DNA from: Streptomyces sp. 378 | GTDB taxonomy: Bacteria > Actinomycetota > Actinomycetes > Streptomycetales > Streptomycetaceae | Reading direction: 5' to 3' | Length of the DNA stretch: 64,000 nt | Assembly (NCBI RefSeq): GCF_030124145.1 | Contig: NZ_JASKMS010000004.1 | Location: 310,001-374,000, forward strand | Shown: positions 26,132-35,107 of the stretch, in pieces | Layout of the letters: every line of letters begins with the position of its first letter | Numbering within the stretch: position 1 is the first letter of the stretch | Notes under the pieces: model-generated | Databases searched by the model: none | The model's input: only the letters and a program-made list of their open reading frames with translations | What the model was told of the DNA's origin: nothing | Position numbers and translations under genes: made by a program

Positions 26132-26998
26132 GTGCCAACTGCCATTGCCGTGACCAGCGCCGACATGGCGCTGCCGCCACAGGACGAACGGACCCTGCCC
26201 GCCGTCGTGCTCCGCGACATCGACCGACGCCCCCTGGAGCAGGCGCTCGCGGAGATGCAGGCCCTGGTCGAGCACCACGGCCATGTGATCGTGGTCTGCT
26301 CACAGGCCGCGCCCACCGCGGTGCAGCGACGGCTGCACACCCTGCGCTCCCTCATGGAGAGCGACCGGATCGCCCTGTTCCGGCCGGAACTTCCGCCCCT
26401 CGGACTCGCCGTCCTGGCCCGTCAGTTACGGCAGCTCGCCTCCTGCGACATCAGCCCCGGCGTACTCGCCTCGGCCGGCCGGCTGCTCGTCCACTACATC
26501 CACGCCGGCGCGCTCCTCAACTCCGTCACCCGGCTCGACCGCGTACCCGTCGGCCTGAAGTCGCACGCCAAGTCCTGGGTGCCCGGCACGCAGTTCGGTG
26601 TCCTCGCCCACCCCGAGCCGCACCTCGTCAGGATCACCCCCGAAGCCCAGCTCCCCGGCCCCGAGTTCGGCACCTGGATGCTCGTCGCCAAGGGCCAGCT
26701 CCAGTCCGACTGGGTCACGGGCACCCTCGCCCCCTCCTGGAAGGTGCAGGGGCTGCGCGAGACCCCGCTCCCGGCCGAGTCGCCCGGCTGGTGGGGCACC
26801 GGCAAGCTCATCGAGTTCTGCAGCTACCTGCCCGACCTGTCCGTCCTCTACCAGCTGGTCACGTCCGTACGCCGGGGTCGGTGCCACTGGTGCGGGATCG
26901 ACGTCATCGGTGACCGCTGCGTGTTCTGCTCGGCCACGCCCCCCGCCCACGAGAGTCCGCCCGGCCGACAGCTCGAGAACCGGACGGCCGTCGGGTGA
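26132..26998 (+). CDS. Unrecognised protein with C-terminal zinc ribbon; contains a TTA codon
   Basis: This 288-residue cytoplasmic protein begins VPTAIAVTSADMALPPQ. I do not recognise the family. Residues ~20-95 (VVLRDIDRRPLEQALAEMQA, HGHVIVVCSQAAPTAVQRR) look like an alpha/beta domain. The end holds a four-Cys knuckle, RCHWCGIDVIGDRCVFCSAT, typical of a structural zinc ribbon. GTG 26132 follows GGGAG at a good distance. Leu99 is encoded by TTA (26426-26428), the rare codon read only by the bldA tRNA. It precedes cpaB by 70 nt and probably leads the Tad operon. Confidence 0.72.
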   Translation: MPTAIAVTSADMALPPQDERTLPAVVLRDIDRRPLEQALAEMQALVEHHGHVIVVCSQAAPTAVQRRLHTLRSLMESDRIALFRPELPPLGLAVLARQLRQLASCDISPGVLASAGRLLVHYIHAGALLNSVTRLDRVPVGLKSHAKSWVPGTQFGVLAHPEPHLVRITPEAQLPGPEFGTWMLVAKGQLQSDWVTGTLAPSWKVQGLRETPLPAESPGWWGTGKLIEFCSYLPDLSVLYQLVTSVRRGRCHWCGIDVIGDRCVFCSATPPAHESPPGRQLENRTAVG

Positions 26999-27068
26999 GG
27001 CCCGGCACCGCTCGTCAGCCCTGTTCCGATCCCGCTCGACCGATATCCCCAACGAGGTTGTACGGTTC

Positions 27069-27776
27069 ATGAACTCCCGTCAGCGCCGCGGCGTGATTCT
27101 CCTGCTCCTGTCGGTCATTTGCGCCCTCGGCGCCTTCGCCGGCGTGCTCTCCGTCATCAGTGACGTGAAGTCGAAAGTCGGCCCCGAGGTCACCGCCTAC
27201 CGGCTCACCTCCGACGTGCCGCCCTACACCACCCTCAGCACGGGCCAGTTCGAGGAGATCACGATGCCCGAACGGTGGCTGTCCGACAACGCGGTCACCG
27301 ATCTGCGGGAGATCCAGGGCAAGATCGCCGTGACCACGCTGCGCGCGGGCTCCCTGCTCCAGTCCGACATGATCGTCCGCCGGCCGGCCCTCCAGCCCGG
27401 CCAGCAGGAGGTCGCCATCATGATCGACGCGGCCACCGGCGTGGCCGGCAAGATCACCCCCGGGGCCTCGGTCAACGTCTACGCCACCTTCGAGGGCGCG
27501 CGCGAGGGCGACCCCGACCAGTCGAAGATCATCGTCACCAACGCCAAGGTCCTCGACGTCGGCGAATTCACCCCGCTCAAGCCCGACGAGGGCAACCGCA
27601 CCCAGCAGCCCACCGACGCCGTCCCGATCACGTTCGCGCTGTCCGCCCTCGACGCCCAGCGCATCACCTACGCCGAGTCGTTCGCCAAGCGGGTCCGGCT
27701 CGCCCTCGTCGCGCCCGGCAGCGACACCACCGTCCCCGAGCGGGACCGGACGTACGAACTCGCGAAAGACAAGTGA
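27069..27776 (+). CDS. cpaB: Tad pilus assembly protein CpaB/RcpC (SAF domain)
   Basis: This 235-residue protein has one N-terminal transmembrane helix (GVILLLLSVICALGAFAGVL) and a SAF domain (VPPYTTLSTGQFEEITMP, LREIQGKIAVTTLRAGSLL, ITPGASVNVYATFEGA). The rest, KIIVTNAKVLDVGEF and LSALDAQRITYAESFAKR, is typical of CpaB. In Gram-negative Tad systems CpaB works with the outer-membrane secretin; actinobacteria lack that, so here it probably helps guide pili through the thick wall. ATG 27069. Followed by tadZ after 9 nt. Confidence 0.9.
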   Translation: MNSRQRRGVILLLLSVICALGAFAGVLSVISDVKSKVGPEVTAYRLTSDVPPYTTLSTGQFEEITMPERWLSDNAVTDLREIQGKIAVTTLRAGSLLQSDMIVRRPALQPGQQEVAIMIDAATGVAGKITPGASVNVYATFEGAREGDPDQSKIIVTNAKVLDVGEFTPLKPDEGNRTQQPTDAVPITFALSALDAQRITYAESFAKRVRLALVAPGSDTTVPERDRTYELAKDK

Positions 27777-27785
27777 GAGGCTGCC

Positions 27786-29018
27786 ATGCCCACGAGGATC
27801 CTCCCGGCAGTCGGTGACGCGGACGCGGTCCGGTCCGTCACGACGCTGCTCAGCCAGCTCCCGGACGCCGAGCCCGTCGCCCCGGTGGTCGACTCCACCC
27901 AGCTCATCGACACCCTCGCCCGGCTGGCCGCCGAGTCCGTCGACGAGCTGCCGGAAGTCGTGGTCGTGCACGAGCGGATCGGTCCCGTCCCGGCGTTGGA
28001 GCTGATCCGCGAAGTGGCCCTGCGCTTCCCGGCCGTCGGCGTCATCCTCGTCACCTCCGACGCGAGCCCCGGCCTCTTCCAGGCCGCCATGGACTACGGG
28101 GCCCGCGGCCTGGTCGCCCTGCCGCTCAGCTACGAGGAACTCGCCAGCCGCGTCCAGGCCGTCGCCCAGTGGTCCGTCGGCGTACGCCGGCACCTGGGCG
28201 CCGGCGGCGACGTCTTCACCGGCGTCGGCGGCACCGTCGTCACGGTCAGCGGCGCCAAGGGCGGAGCCGGGACCACCCTGACCGCGATCCAGCTGGCGCT
28301 GGCCGCCCAGGCCTCCGGCCGCAGCACCGCCCTGGTCGACATGGACCTCCAGACCGGCGACGTCGCCTCCTACCTGGACGTCCAGTTCCGCCGCTCCGTC
28401 GTCGACCTGGCCGCGATCACCGACATCTCACCCCGCGTCCTCGCCGACGCCGTCTTCCGCCACGACAGCGGCCTCGCCCTGCTGCTCGCCCCCGCCGAGG
28501 GGGAACGCGGCGAGGACGTCACCGACCGCGCCGCCCGGCAGATCGTCAGCGCCCTGCGCTCGCGCTACGAGGTCGTCGTCATCGACTGCGGCGCCCAGCT
28601 CGGCGGCGCCGGGGCGGCGGCGGTGGAGATGGCCGACCGGGCCCTGCTGGTCACCACCCCGGACGTGGTGGCCGTCCGGGGCGCCAAACGGGCCGTGCGG
28701 ATGTGGGACCGGCTGCAGATCCGCAAGGCCGAGGAGACCACCGTCGTCGTCAACCGGCACTCGCGCGCCACGGAGATCCAGCCGCCCCTGATCCAGAAGA
28801 TCACCGGCACGGCGGTCGCGGCCACCGTGGTCCCCGCCAACTTCAAGGAACTGCAGAGCGTCGTCGACGCGGGCCGCGTCCACGAACTGGAGAGCAAGAG
28901 CTCGGTGAAGCAGGCCCTGTGGGGCCTTGCGGGGGAGCTGGGCCTGGTCAAGGCCCCGGACGGTGCCCAGAAGGGAGGCCGGGGGGCGGTGAGCTTTCGG
29001 CGGAGGAGGGAGGGATGA
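27786..29018 (+). CDS. tadZ: TadZ/CpaE-like MinD/ParA-family ATPase
   Basis: This 410-residue protein has an N-terminal receiver-like domain (LPEVVVVHERIGPVPALELI, then VGVILVTSDASPGLFQAAMD, GARGLVALPLSYEELAS) and a MinD-type ATPase. The deviant Walker A is SGAKGGAGTTLTAIQLALAA, switch II is YEVVVIDCGAQLGGAG, and AVRGAKRAVRMWDRL follows. In Tad systems TadZ places the pilus machine at a cell location. The stop is shared with the next start as ATGA (29015-29018). Confidence 0.93.
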   Translation: MPTRILPAVGDADAVRSVTTLLSQLPDAEPVAPVVDSTQLIDTLARLAAESVDELPEVVVVHERIGPVPALELIREVALRFPAVGVILVTSDASPGLFQAAMDYGARGLVALPLSYEELASRVQAVAQWSVGVRRHLGAGGDVFTGVGGTVVTVSGAKGGAGTTLTAIQLALAAQASGRSTALVDMDLQTGDVASYLDVQFRRSVVDLAAITDISPRVLADAVFRHDSGLALLLAPAEGERGEDVTDRAARQIVSALRSRYEVVVIDCGAQLGGAGAAAVEMADRALLVTTPDVVAVRGAKRAVRMWDRLQIRKAEETTVVVNRHSRATEIQPPLIQKITGTAVAATVVPANFKELQSVVDAGRVHELESKSSVKQALWGLAGELGLVKAPDGAQKGGRGAVSFRRRREG

Positions 29019-29407
29019 ACGTGCCCTTGAGAGAGCGGGAGCGGGATCGGGGCCAGGTGACCATCGAGTTCCTCGGCATGACGCCGACGATCATCGTGAC
29101 GCTGATCGCCCTGTGGCAGGCGGTCCTCGTCGGCTACACCTTCATCCTCGCGGGCAACGCCGCGGACGAGGCGGTACGCCAGGCGACGGCGGCGGAGCCG
29201 GGGGCGCGGCAGGGGGCGTGCGAGGAGGCCGGGCTCAGGCACCTGTCGGAGGCGTGGCGATCCGGCGCCACCGTGACCTGCGGCGGCTCCGGCTATGTGA
29301 CGGCCGACGTCAGGCTGGAAGTGCCGATCCTCTTCCCCGGCACGCTGTCCTTCGGGTTCACGGTCCGCGGCCACGCCGGGGCGGTCGAGGAGGCGAAACC
29401 GAGATGA
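29015..29407 (+). CDS. TadE-like pseudopilin (first copy)
   Basis: This 130-residue protein has the TadE pattern: a short basic leader ending RDRGQVTIEFLG with Glu five residues after the presumed cleavage Gly, a hydrophobic helix (IIVTLIALWQAVLVGYTFIL), then AGNAADEAVRQATAAEP and a beta-rich tail with two Cys. TadE-family pseudopilins are processed by the Tad prepilin peptidase and help pilus biogenesis. Overlaps tadZ and the second copy by 4 nt each, so translation is coupled. Confidence 0.88.
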   Translation: MNVPLRERERDRGQVTIEFLGMTPTIIVTLIALWQAVLVGYTFILAGNAADEAVRQATAAEPGARQGACEEAGLRHLSEAWRSGATVTCGGSGYVTADVRLEVPILFPGTLSFGFTVRGHAGAVEEAKPR

Positions 29408-29760
29408 CCGGTGTCCGCAAGGGCCGCGACCGCGGCCAGGTCGCCATCGAGTACATCGGCTTCCTGCCGATCCTGCTGATCGTCGCCCTGGGGGCCGTGC
29501 AGCTCGGCCTGATCGCCTACACGGCCCAGCAGGCCGGCACGGCGGCCCGGACCGGGGCACGCAGCGCGTCGCTGGACGGGCCGCACGAGGCGGACTGCCG
29601 TGCCGCGGTGAGCAGTTGGCTGGCCGACGGGACGAGCTGCCCGGCGTCGATCGGCGGGGAAGAGGTCACGGTCACGGCCACCGTGCAGATCCCGTCCCTC
29701 GTGCCGGGCTGGGAGTTCGACCCCGCCGTCAAGACCGCCACGATGCCGCGCGACCACTGA
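29404..29760 (+). CDS. TadE/TadF-like pseudopilin (second copy)
   Basis: This 118-residue paralogue of the preceding gene has leader MTGVRKGRDRGQVAIEYIGF, cleavage expected after Gly, Glu at +5, and hydrophobic helix LLIVALGAVQLGLIAYTAQQ. AGTAARTGARSASLDG and a small C-terminal domain with two Cys follow. Two minor pilins are usual for Tad loci (TadE and TadF). Starts in the ATGA overlap at 29404. Confidence 0.88.
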   Translation: MTGVRKGRDRGQVAIEYIGFLPILLIVALGAVQLGLIAYTAQQAGTAARTGARSASLDGPHEADCRAAVSSWLADGTSCPASIGGEEVTVTATVQIPSLVPGWEFDPAVKTATMPRDH

Positions 29761-29784
29761 GCCAGAGCGAGGAGCACCGCACTC

Positions 29785-31122
29785 ATGAGCCTGCGAGCAC
29801 GCATCAACACCCCCGAGGAGAACGGCAACCGGGGCGAGGACGGCCACATGGTCGCCTCCTACCGGGCCAAGCTCCTGGAGGAGATCGACCTCGCGGAGAT
29901 GAGTTCGCTGGCCGCCGCCGAGCGCAGGGCCCGGCTGGAGCGGGTGCTCGGGCACATCATCAGCCGCGAGGGCCCGGTCCTGTCGACGGTGGAACGCTCG
30001 CAGCTCATCCGCAGGGTGGTCGACGAGGCACTGGGCCTGGGCATCCTGGAGCCCCTCCTCGAAGACGCGTCCATCACCGAGATCATGGTCAACGGCCCGG
30101 ACGCGATCTTCGTGGAGCGCGGCGGCCGGGTCGAGCAACTGCCCCTGCGCTTCGCCTCCAACGACCAGCTCATGCAGACCATCGAGCGCATCGTCTCCAC
30201 GGTCAACCGCCGCGTGGACGAGTCGAACCCGATGGTCGACGCCCGTCTGCCCTCCGGGGAGCGCGTCAACGTCATCATCCCGCCGCTGTCCCTGACCGGC
30301 GCCACCCTCACCATCCGCCGCTTCCCGCGCTCCTTCACGCTCCAGGAGCTGATCGGCCTCGGCTCGCTCGACGAGCACATGCTGTACCTGCTGGCGGGCC
30401 TGGTGCAGGCGAAGTTCAACATCATCGTCTCGGGCGCGACGGGCACCGGCAAGACGACGCTGCTCAACGCCCTCTCCGGCCTCATCCCCGAGGGCGAACG
30501 CATCATCACCATCGAGGACTCCGCCGAACTCCAGCTCCAGCAGCCCCACGTGATCCGCCTGGAGTCCCGCCCGCCGAACGTCGAGGGCAAGGGCCAGATC
30601 ACCATCCGTGACCTCGTGCGCAACTCCCTGCGCATGCGCCCCGACCGGATCGTCGTCGGTGAGGTCCGCGGCGGCGAGTCGCTCGACATGCTCCAGGCGA
30701 TGTCCACCGGCCACGACGGCTCACTCGCCACCGTCCACGCCAACAGCGCCGAGGACGCGCTGATGCGGCTCCAGACCCTGGCGTCCATGTCGGACGTGGA
30801 GATCCCCTTCGTGGCGCTGCACGACCAGATCAACAGCGCGGTCGACGTCATCGTGCAGCTGACCCGCTTCGCCGACGGCGCCCGCCGCATCACCGAGGTC
30901 GCGCTGATGGACAGCCACGGCAGCGACCCGTACCGCCTGGTCACGGTCGCCCGCTTCGCCGCACAGCCCATGACCTCCGACGGCCGTATCCACGGCGCCT
31001 TCGAGTACTTCCCGCTCCCGCGCCGCACCGCCGACCGCCTCTACATGGCGAGCCAGCCCCTCCCACAGGCGTTCGGCATCGCCCGGTCGGCGGACCAGCT
31101 AGCCACCCGAGAAGCCAGGTAG
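29785..31122 (+). CDS. tadA: TadA/CpaF secretion ATPase
   Basis: This 445-residue hexameric-type ATPase powers pilus extension and retraction. It has the N-terminal CpaF region (LIRRVVDEALGLGILEPLLE, ITEIMVNGPDAIFVERGG) and Walker A VSGATGTGKTTLLNALSGLI. The Asp box IITIEDSAELQLQQPHVIRL, Walker B PDRIVVGEVRGGESLDMLQA and His box STGHDGSLATVHANS are also present. All catalytic motifs are intact. ATG 29785 follows GAGGAG with normal spacing. Cytoplasmic, partner of TadB/TadC. Confidence 0.97.
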   Translation: MSLRARINTPEENGNRGEDGHMVASYRAKLLEEIDLAEMSSLAAAERRARLERVLGHIISREGPVLSTVERSQLIRRVVDEALGLGILEPLLEDASITEIMVNGPDAIFVERGGRVEQLPLRFASNDQLMQTIERIVSTVNRRVDESNPMVDARLPSGERVNVIIPPLSLTGATLTIRRFPRSFTLQELIGLGSLDEHMLYLLAGLVQAKFNIIVSGATGTGKTTLLNALSGLIPEGERIITIEDSAELQLQQPHVIRLESRPPNVEGKGQITIRDLVRNSLRMRPDRIVVGEVRGGESLDMLQAMSTGHDGSLATVHANSAEDALMRLQTLASMSDVEIPFVALHDQINSAVDVIVQLTRFADGARRITEVALMDSHGSDPYRLVTVARFAAQPMTSDGRIHGAFEYFPLPRRTADRLYMASQPLPQAFGIARSADQLATREAR

Positions 31123-31131
31123 GACCGACCG

Positions 31132-32076
31132 ATGGAACTGCAATCGCTCATCACGCTCACCACCGGCGTCACACTGCTGACCTGCGTCCTCGTGGTCGTC
31201 GGCCTGCACTCCTACGCCATGGGCAAGGCACAGCGGCAGGCCCTGGTCGACCGCCTGTCCGCCACCGGCCAGATCCCGACCGGCGGCCGGCGCCGCAACT
31301 TCCGCGGGATCGACCGCCGTCTGCGACGCACCAAGCTCGGCAAGAAACTGGAACTCCGCCTGGCGGCCACCGGCCTGGACATCACCCCCGGCGAGTTCTT
31401 CGTCTACATGCTCGCCACGGTCGCGGGCCTGTGGCTGATCGGCCAGGCGGCCCTGGCGCCGTTCTTCGGGCCGCTGGCGGGTCTGCTCGGCATCGGCGTC
31501 GCCGTCCAGTTCCTCAACTGGCAACGCCAGAAACGCATCGAGAAGTTCATCAACCAGCTCCCCGAAATGGCCCGGATCCTCGCCAACGCCACCCAGGCTG
31601 GCCTCGCCCTGCGCACGGCGATCGGCATGGCGGCGGAGGAGATGGAAGCCCCGGCGGGCGAGGAACTGGGCAAGGTGTCCAACCAGCTGGCGGTCGGCGC
31701 CTCGATGGACGATGCGCTGGGGGAACTGGCGGACCGCCTCCCGTCCCGTGAGCTGGTGGTGCTGGTCACCACGTTGGTGCTGTCGAACCGGGCGGGCGGG
31801 CAGGTCGTGAGCGCGCTGCGGAACCTGACGGAGACCTTGGAGGAGCGGAAGGAGACGCGGCGGGAAGTGCGGACGCAGTTGTCACAGGTGAACATGACGT
31901 CGTACGCGGTGCCGGTCCTGGGCGTCGGCTCCCTGTTCCTGATGAACGGGGTGAAGGACGGTGCCCTGGACCGCATGACCGGATCCGCCTTCGGCCAGGC
32001 GGCGGTCATCATCGCCTTCTCGCTCTACGCCGTCGGCTTCGTACTCATCCGCCGCCTGTCCCGCATCGACGTCTGA
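31132..32076 (+). CDS. tadB: TadB inner-membrane platform protein (T2SS F domain)
   Basis: This 314-residue membrane protein has an N-terminal helix (TTGVTLLTCVLVVVGLHSYA), two close helices (residues ~90-125) and a T2SSF domain with the family pattern LPEMARILANATQAGLALRT and VVSALRNLTETLEERKETRR. A C-terminal transmembrane pair ends at AAVIIAFSLYAVGFVLIRRL. It anchors the TadA ATPase and passes movement to the pilus base. Starts 9 nt after tadA. Confidence 0.95.
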   Translation: MELQSLITLTTGVTLLTCVLVVVGLHSYAMGKAQRQALVDRLSATGQIPTGGRRRNFRGIDRRLRRTKLGKKLELRLAATGLDITPGEFFVYMLATVAGLWLIGQAALAPFFGPLAGLLGIGVAVQFLNWQRQKRIEKFINQLPEMARILANATQAGLALRTAIGMAAEEMEAPAGEELGKVSNQLAVGASMDDALGELADRLPSRELVVLVTTLVLSNRAGGQVVSALRNLTETLEERKETRREVRTQLSQVNMTSYAVPVLGVGSLFLMNGVKDGALDRMTGSAFGQAAVIIAFSLYAVGFVLIRRLSRIDV

Positions 32077-32092
32077 GAGCCCGGAGGCAACC

Positions 32093-32980
32093 ATGGGACT
32101 GCTCCTCGCCCTGCTGATGGGCCTCAGCGTCTGGGGCGTGTTCGCCGGCCTCCGCATGTACCGCGCGGAGGCCAAACTGCCCGGCGACCTCGCCCTGGCC
32201 CTGGAGGTCGGCTCCACCCGCACCGGCGCCGTCGACTCGCTCGTCGACCGCCTCGGCATGCGCTACGCCCCCGCGGTGCTGCGCCTGATGGGCCCCAAGC
32301 AGGTGGCCAGGTACCGCCGCAAGATCGACCTCGCCGGCAACCCCGGCGGCCTGACGATCGACCGGTACGCGGCGCGACGGGCGGTCTACGGCTTCCTCGG
32401 GGCCGTGGGCTTCCTGGTCTTCCTCATGCGCGGCCAGCTGTTCGTCGCCCTGCTCCTGCTGGCCTTCGGCGCGTTCTGGACGGAGGTCGGCATCTGGTCG
32501 GCGATCCGCATCCGCAAGGACGTCATCGAACGGACCCTGCCGGACTTCCTGGACGTCCTGGCGGTCGTGGTGAGCGCCGGCCTCGGCTTCCGCCAGGCAC
32601 TGGACCGGGTCGCCTCCCGGTACGAGGGCCCCTGGGCCGACGAACTGCGCATCACCCTGCGCCAGATGGACCTCGGCGTGAGCCGCCGCCAGGCCTTCGC
32701 GGAACTGCGCCGCCGCAACGACTCCGAGCAGGTGGCGATGTTCGTGACAGCCCTCCAGCAGGGGGAGGAACTGGGCGCGCCGATCGTCGACACGCTGGTG
32801 TCCCTCGCCAAGGACATGCGCCGCACGGACGCCCAGAACGCCCGCCGCAAAGCCGCCCGGGCCGTCCCCAAGGCCACGATGATGATCACGACCTTCATGG
32901 TCCCGGCCACGATGCTTCTGCTCGGCGCGGGCCTGATCCTCGGCTCGGGCACGGACTTCGGCTCGGTGACGGGGAAGTAG
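32093..32980 (+). CDS. tadC: TadC inner-membrane platform protein (T2SS F domain)
   Basis: This 295-residue protein has the same fold as TadB: ERTLPDFLDVLAVVVSAGLG, FRQALDRVASRYEGPWADEL, QGEELGAPIVDTLVSLAKDM and ARRKAARAVPKATMMITTFM, with four transmembrane helices. TadB and TadC probably form a heteromeric platform. It begins 16 nt after tadB and ends 16 nt before the histidine kinase, so the signalling genes are in the same transcription unit. Confidence 0.95.
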   Translation: MGLLLALLMGLSVWGVFAGLRMYRAEAKLPGDLALALEVGSTRTGAVDSLVDRLGMRYAPAVLRLMGPKQVARYRRKIDLAGNPGGLTIDRYAARRAVYGFLGAVGFLVFLMRGQLFVALLLLAFGAFWTEVGIWSAIRIRKDVIERTLPDFLDVLAVVVSAGLGFRQALDRVASRYEGPWADELRITLRQMDLGVSRRQAFAELRRRNDSEQVAMFVTALQQGEELGAPIVDTLVSLAKDMRRTDAQNARRKAARAVPKATMMITTFMVPATMLLLGAGLILGSGTDFGSVTGK

Positions 32981-32996
32981 GGAAGGGGGCGACGGT

Positions 32997-35078
32997 ATGC
33001 CGATGACAGGGGAGCGGACGGGGCTGCTGGGCCGTCGACGCCGCCGGGCCGAGCGGACACCGGAGATCACCACACCTCCGGCGGGGACGGTGCTGCCGGC
33101 GCATGTCCGCACGGGCGCGCCGGACGTACCGGTGACGTCGGTGACGCCCGCGCTGCCGCCCGGCTGGGAGGCCGCCGGTGCCCTTGCCGGCGGGGAGCCG
33201 ACCCTGCGGATCAAGGGGGGCGGACGCCGGAAGGCGCCGCTTCGCGCGGAGGCGGCATCCCCTGGGCAGCGCGCGGTGCCGATGGCCGGGGGCGGCGGAT
33301 TGGCCCGGGGCGGTGGGCTGGACGGGGACGGTGGACCGGTTGGGGACGGCGGGCCAGCCGGGGGAGGCGGACCGGCCAGGAACGGCGGACCGGCCGGGAA
33401 CGGGACACGTGGTCCGGCGGGACGGCCGAAGGACGATCGGGCACCGCGGGCCGACTCCGGGCCGCAAGGTCCTGCGGACGGCCGATGGGCCGGCGCCGCG
33501 ACCCCGCAGGGGCCGACCGCACCCGGCGATGGCGGCGCGGTCGGTGCGGCCGGGAGCCGGATCCCGGCCGGAGGCAGGGCACCCGACGGCGACGGCGCGG
33601 TCGGTGCGGCCGGGAGCCGGATCCCGGCCGGAGGCAGGGCACCCGACGATGGCGGCGCGGTCGGTGCGGCCGGGAACCGGATCCCGGCCGAAGGCAGAGC
33701 ACCCGACGGCGACGGCGCGGTCGGTGCGGCCGGGAGCCCGATCCCGGCCGAAGGCAGAGCACCCGACGGCGACGGCGCGGTCGGTGCGGCCGGGAACCCG
33801 ATCCCCGCTGAAGTCAGGGCACCCGGTACGGCAGGCAGGCCCGCCCACCCCGCGATCGACATCCAGGTCAACGCCCTCCAGGCCATGTGCCGGCAGGTGT
33901 TCGGCTTCCGCCTGGCCATGATCGCCCTGGCCACCCCCACCGCCCTGGTCAACGCGAACGACGGCCTCCCCACCCGCCTCGTCGGCGCAGCCGTCGTCAT
34001 CACCTTCATGACCTCCTACGTCCTCTTCAGGGACTGGGAGCGCTTCGGCCCGCTCCTCCTGCGCCACCCCTCCCTCCTCGCGGTGGACACCCTCTTCGGG
34101 GCACTCCTCCTCATCGCCGCAGGCCCCGACAGCACCCTCGCCTACGTCAGCGTCTGCACCCCGCTCCTGGCAGGGCTGGTCTACGGCTGGCGCGGCGCGG
34201 CGGTCTTCGCCTCCCTCCAGGCCCTCCTCCTGCTCCTCATCCACGCGGCACAGGAGGACCCGGCCCCGGGCATCACCGAGTCCGCCCTCCTCCCCGGCCT
34301 CTGCGTCATCGCCGGAGCCGTCGGCTCCAGCCTCCGCAACCTCATGCTCCGCTTCGGCGCGGCCACCCAGGCCCTCACCACCGTCCAGGCCCGTCTCGCC
34401 GTGACGGAGGCGGTCAGCGCCGAACGTGCCCGACTGGCACGCGAGATGCACGACTCCGTCGCCAAGACCCTGCACGGCGTGGCCCTGGCCGCCGACGGCC
34501 TGACCGGTTCGGCCGGCGCCGACCGCATGGACCCGGCCCTGGTGAGACGGCAGGCAGCCCTGGTCGCCCGCTCGGCCCGCCGGGCCGCCGCGGAATCCCG
34601 GGAACTCCTGGCCGACCTGCGCCGCGAATCGGACCCGTCCCAGGCCACGGACGTCCTCGTCGAACTCGCCGCCCGAACCCGCGACTTCAGCACCCGCACC
34701 GGCCTCCCCGCGGTCTACCGCCCCACCGGCGCCCACGCCGTGCCACCCGTCCCGCCGGCCGTGGCCCGCCAGCTCCTCACCATCGCGTCGGAAGCCATGG
34801 AGAACGCCCACCGCCACGCACACCCGACCCGCGTCGACGTCCGCGCGGGGGTCCACGGAGACCTGCTCCGCATCAGCGTCTACGACGACGGCCGCGGCCT
34901 CCCGCCCGGCACCACCCTCGAACAACTGCGCCGAGCGGGCCACTTCGGCCTGGTCGGCATGGTCGAACGCGCCGCCTCGGTCGGCGCCCGTATCCGCATA
35001 GGCCGCGGCGGCCACTCCCAGGGCACGGAGGTCCGCCTGGAACTCCCCCTGGCCGCCCTGACCACCCCCACCACATGA
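32997..35078 (+). CDS. Sensor histidine kinase (HisKA_3) with repeat-rich N-terminus
   Basis: This 693-residue membrane kinase has about 290 disordered residues, including five 20-residue repeats (GAVGAAGSRIPAGGRAPDGD type, residues ~178-278). Five to six transmembrane helices (~300-430) form the sensor. A HisKA_3 dimerisation domain follows, with phospho-acceptor His485 in ARLAREMHDSVAKTLHG, then a NarX-type ATPase (ASEAMENAHRHAHPTRV, SVYDDGRGLPP, GHFGLVGMVERA). It is encoded inside the Tad locus and its stop overlaps an ATG of the regulator region. I infer that it controls pilus genes with the next gene. Confidence 0.93.
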   Translation: MPMTGERTGLLGRRRRRAERTPEITTPPAGTVLPAHVRTGAPDVPVTSVTPALPPGWEAAGALAGGEPTLRIKGGGRRKAPLRAEAASPGQRAVPMAGGGGLARGGGLDGDGGPVGDGGPAGGGGPARNGGPAGNGTRGPAGRPKDDRAPRADSGPQGPADGRWAGAATPQGPTAPGDGGAVGAAGSRIPAGGRAPDGDGAVGAAGSRIPAGGRAPDDGGAVGAAGNRIPAEGRAPDGDGAVGAAGSPIPAEGRAPDGDGAVGAAGNPIPAEVRAPGTAGRPAHPAIDIQVNALQAMCRQVFGFRLAMIALATPTALVNANDGLPTRLVGAAVVITFMTSYVLFRDWERFGPLLLRHPSLLAVDTLFGALLLIAAGPDSTLAYVSVCTPLLAGLVYGWRGAAVFASLQALLLLLIHAAQEDPAPGITESALLPGLCVIAGAVGSSLRNLMLRFGAATQALTTVQARLAVTEAVSAERARLAREMHDSVAKTLHGVALAADGLTGSAGADRMDPALVRRQAALVARSARRAAAESRELLADLRRESDPSQATDVLVELAARTRDFSTRTGLPAVYRPTGAHAVPPVPPAVARQLLTIASEAMENAHRHAHPTRVDVRAGVHGDLLRISVYDDGRGLPPGTTLEQLRRAGHFGLVGMVERAASVGARIRIGRGGHSQGTEVRLELPLAALTTPTT
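33527..33827 (+). repeat. Five 60-bp in-frame repeats in the histidine kinase gene
   Basis: Five consecutive 60-bp units, each beginning near GGCGCGGTCGGTGCGGCCGG, encode 20-residue Gly/Ala/Pro-rich motifs. Units 1-4 differ by a few bases; the fifth has decayed. The array lies in the cytosolic linker before the membrane domain, so copy number can vary without a frameshift. Confidence 0.93.
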
Positions 35079-35107
35079 CGACCGTACGACCCGAGAGGAG
35101 GCCCCTG

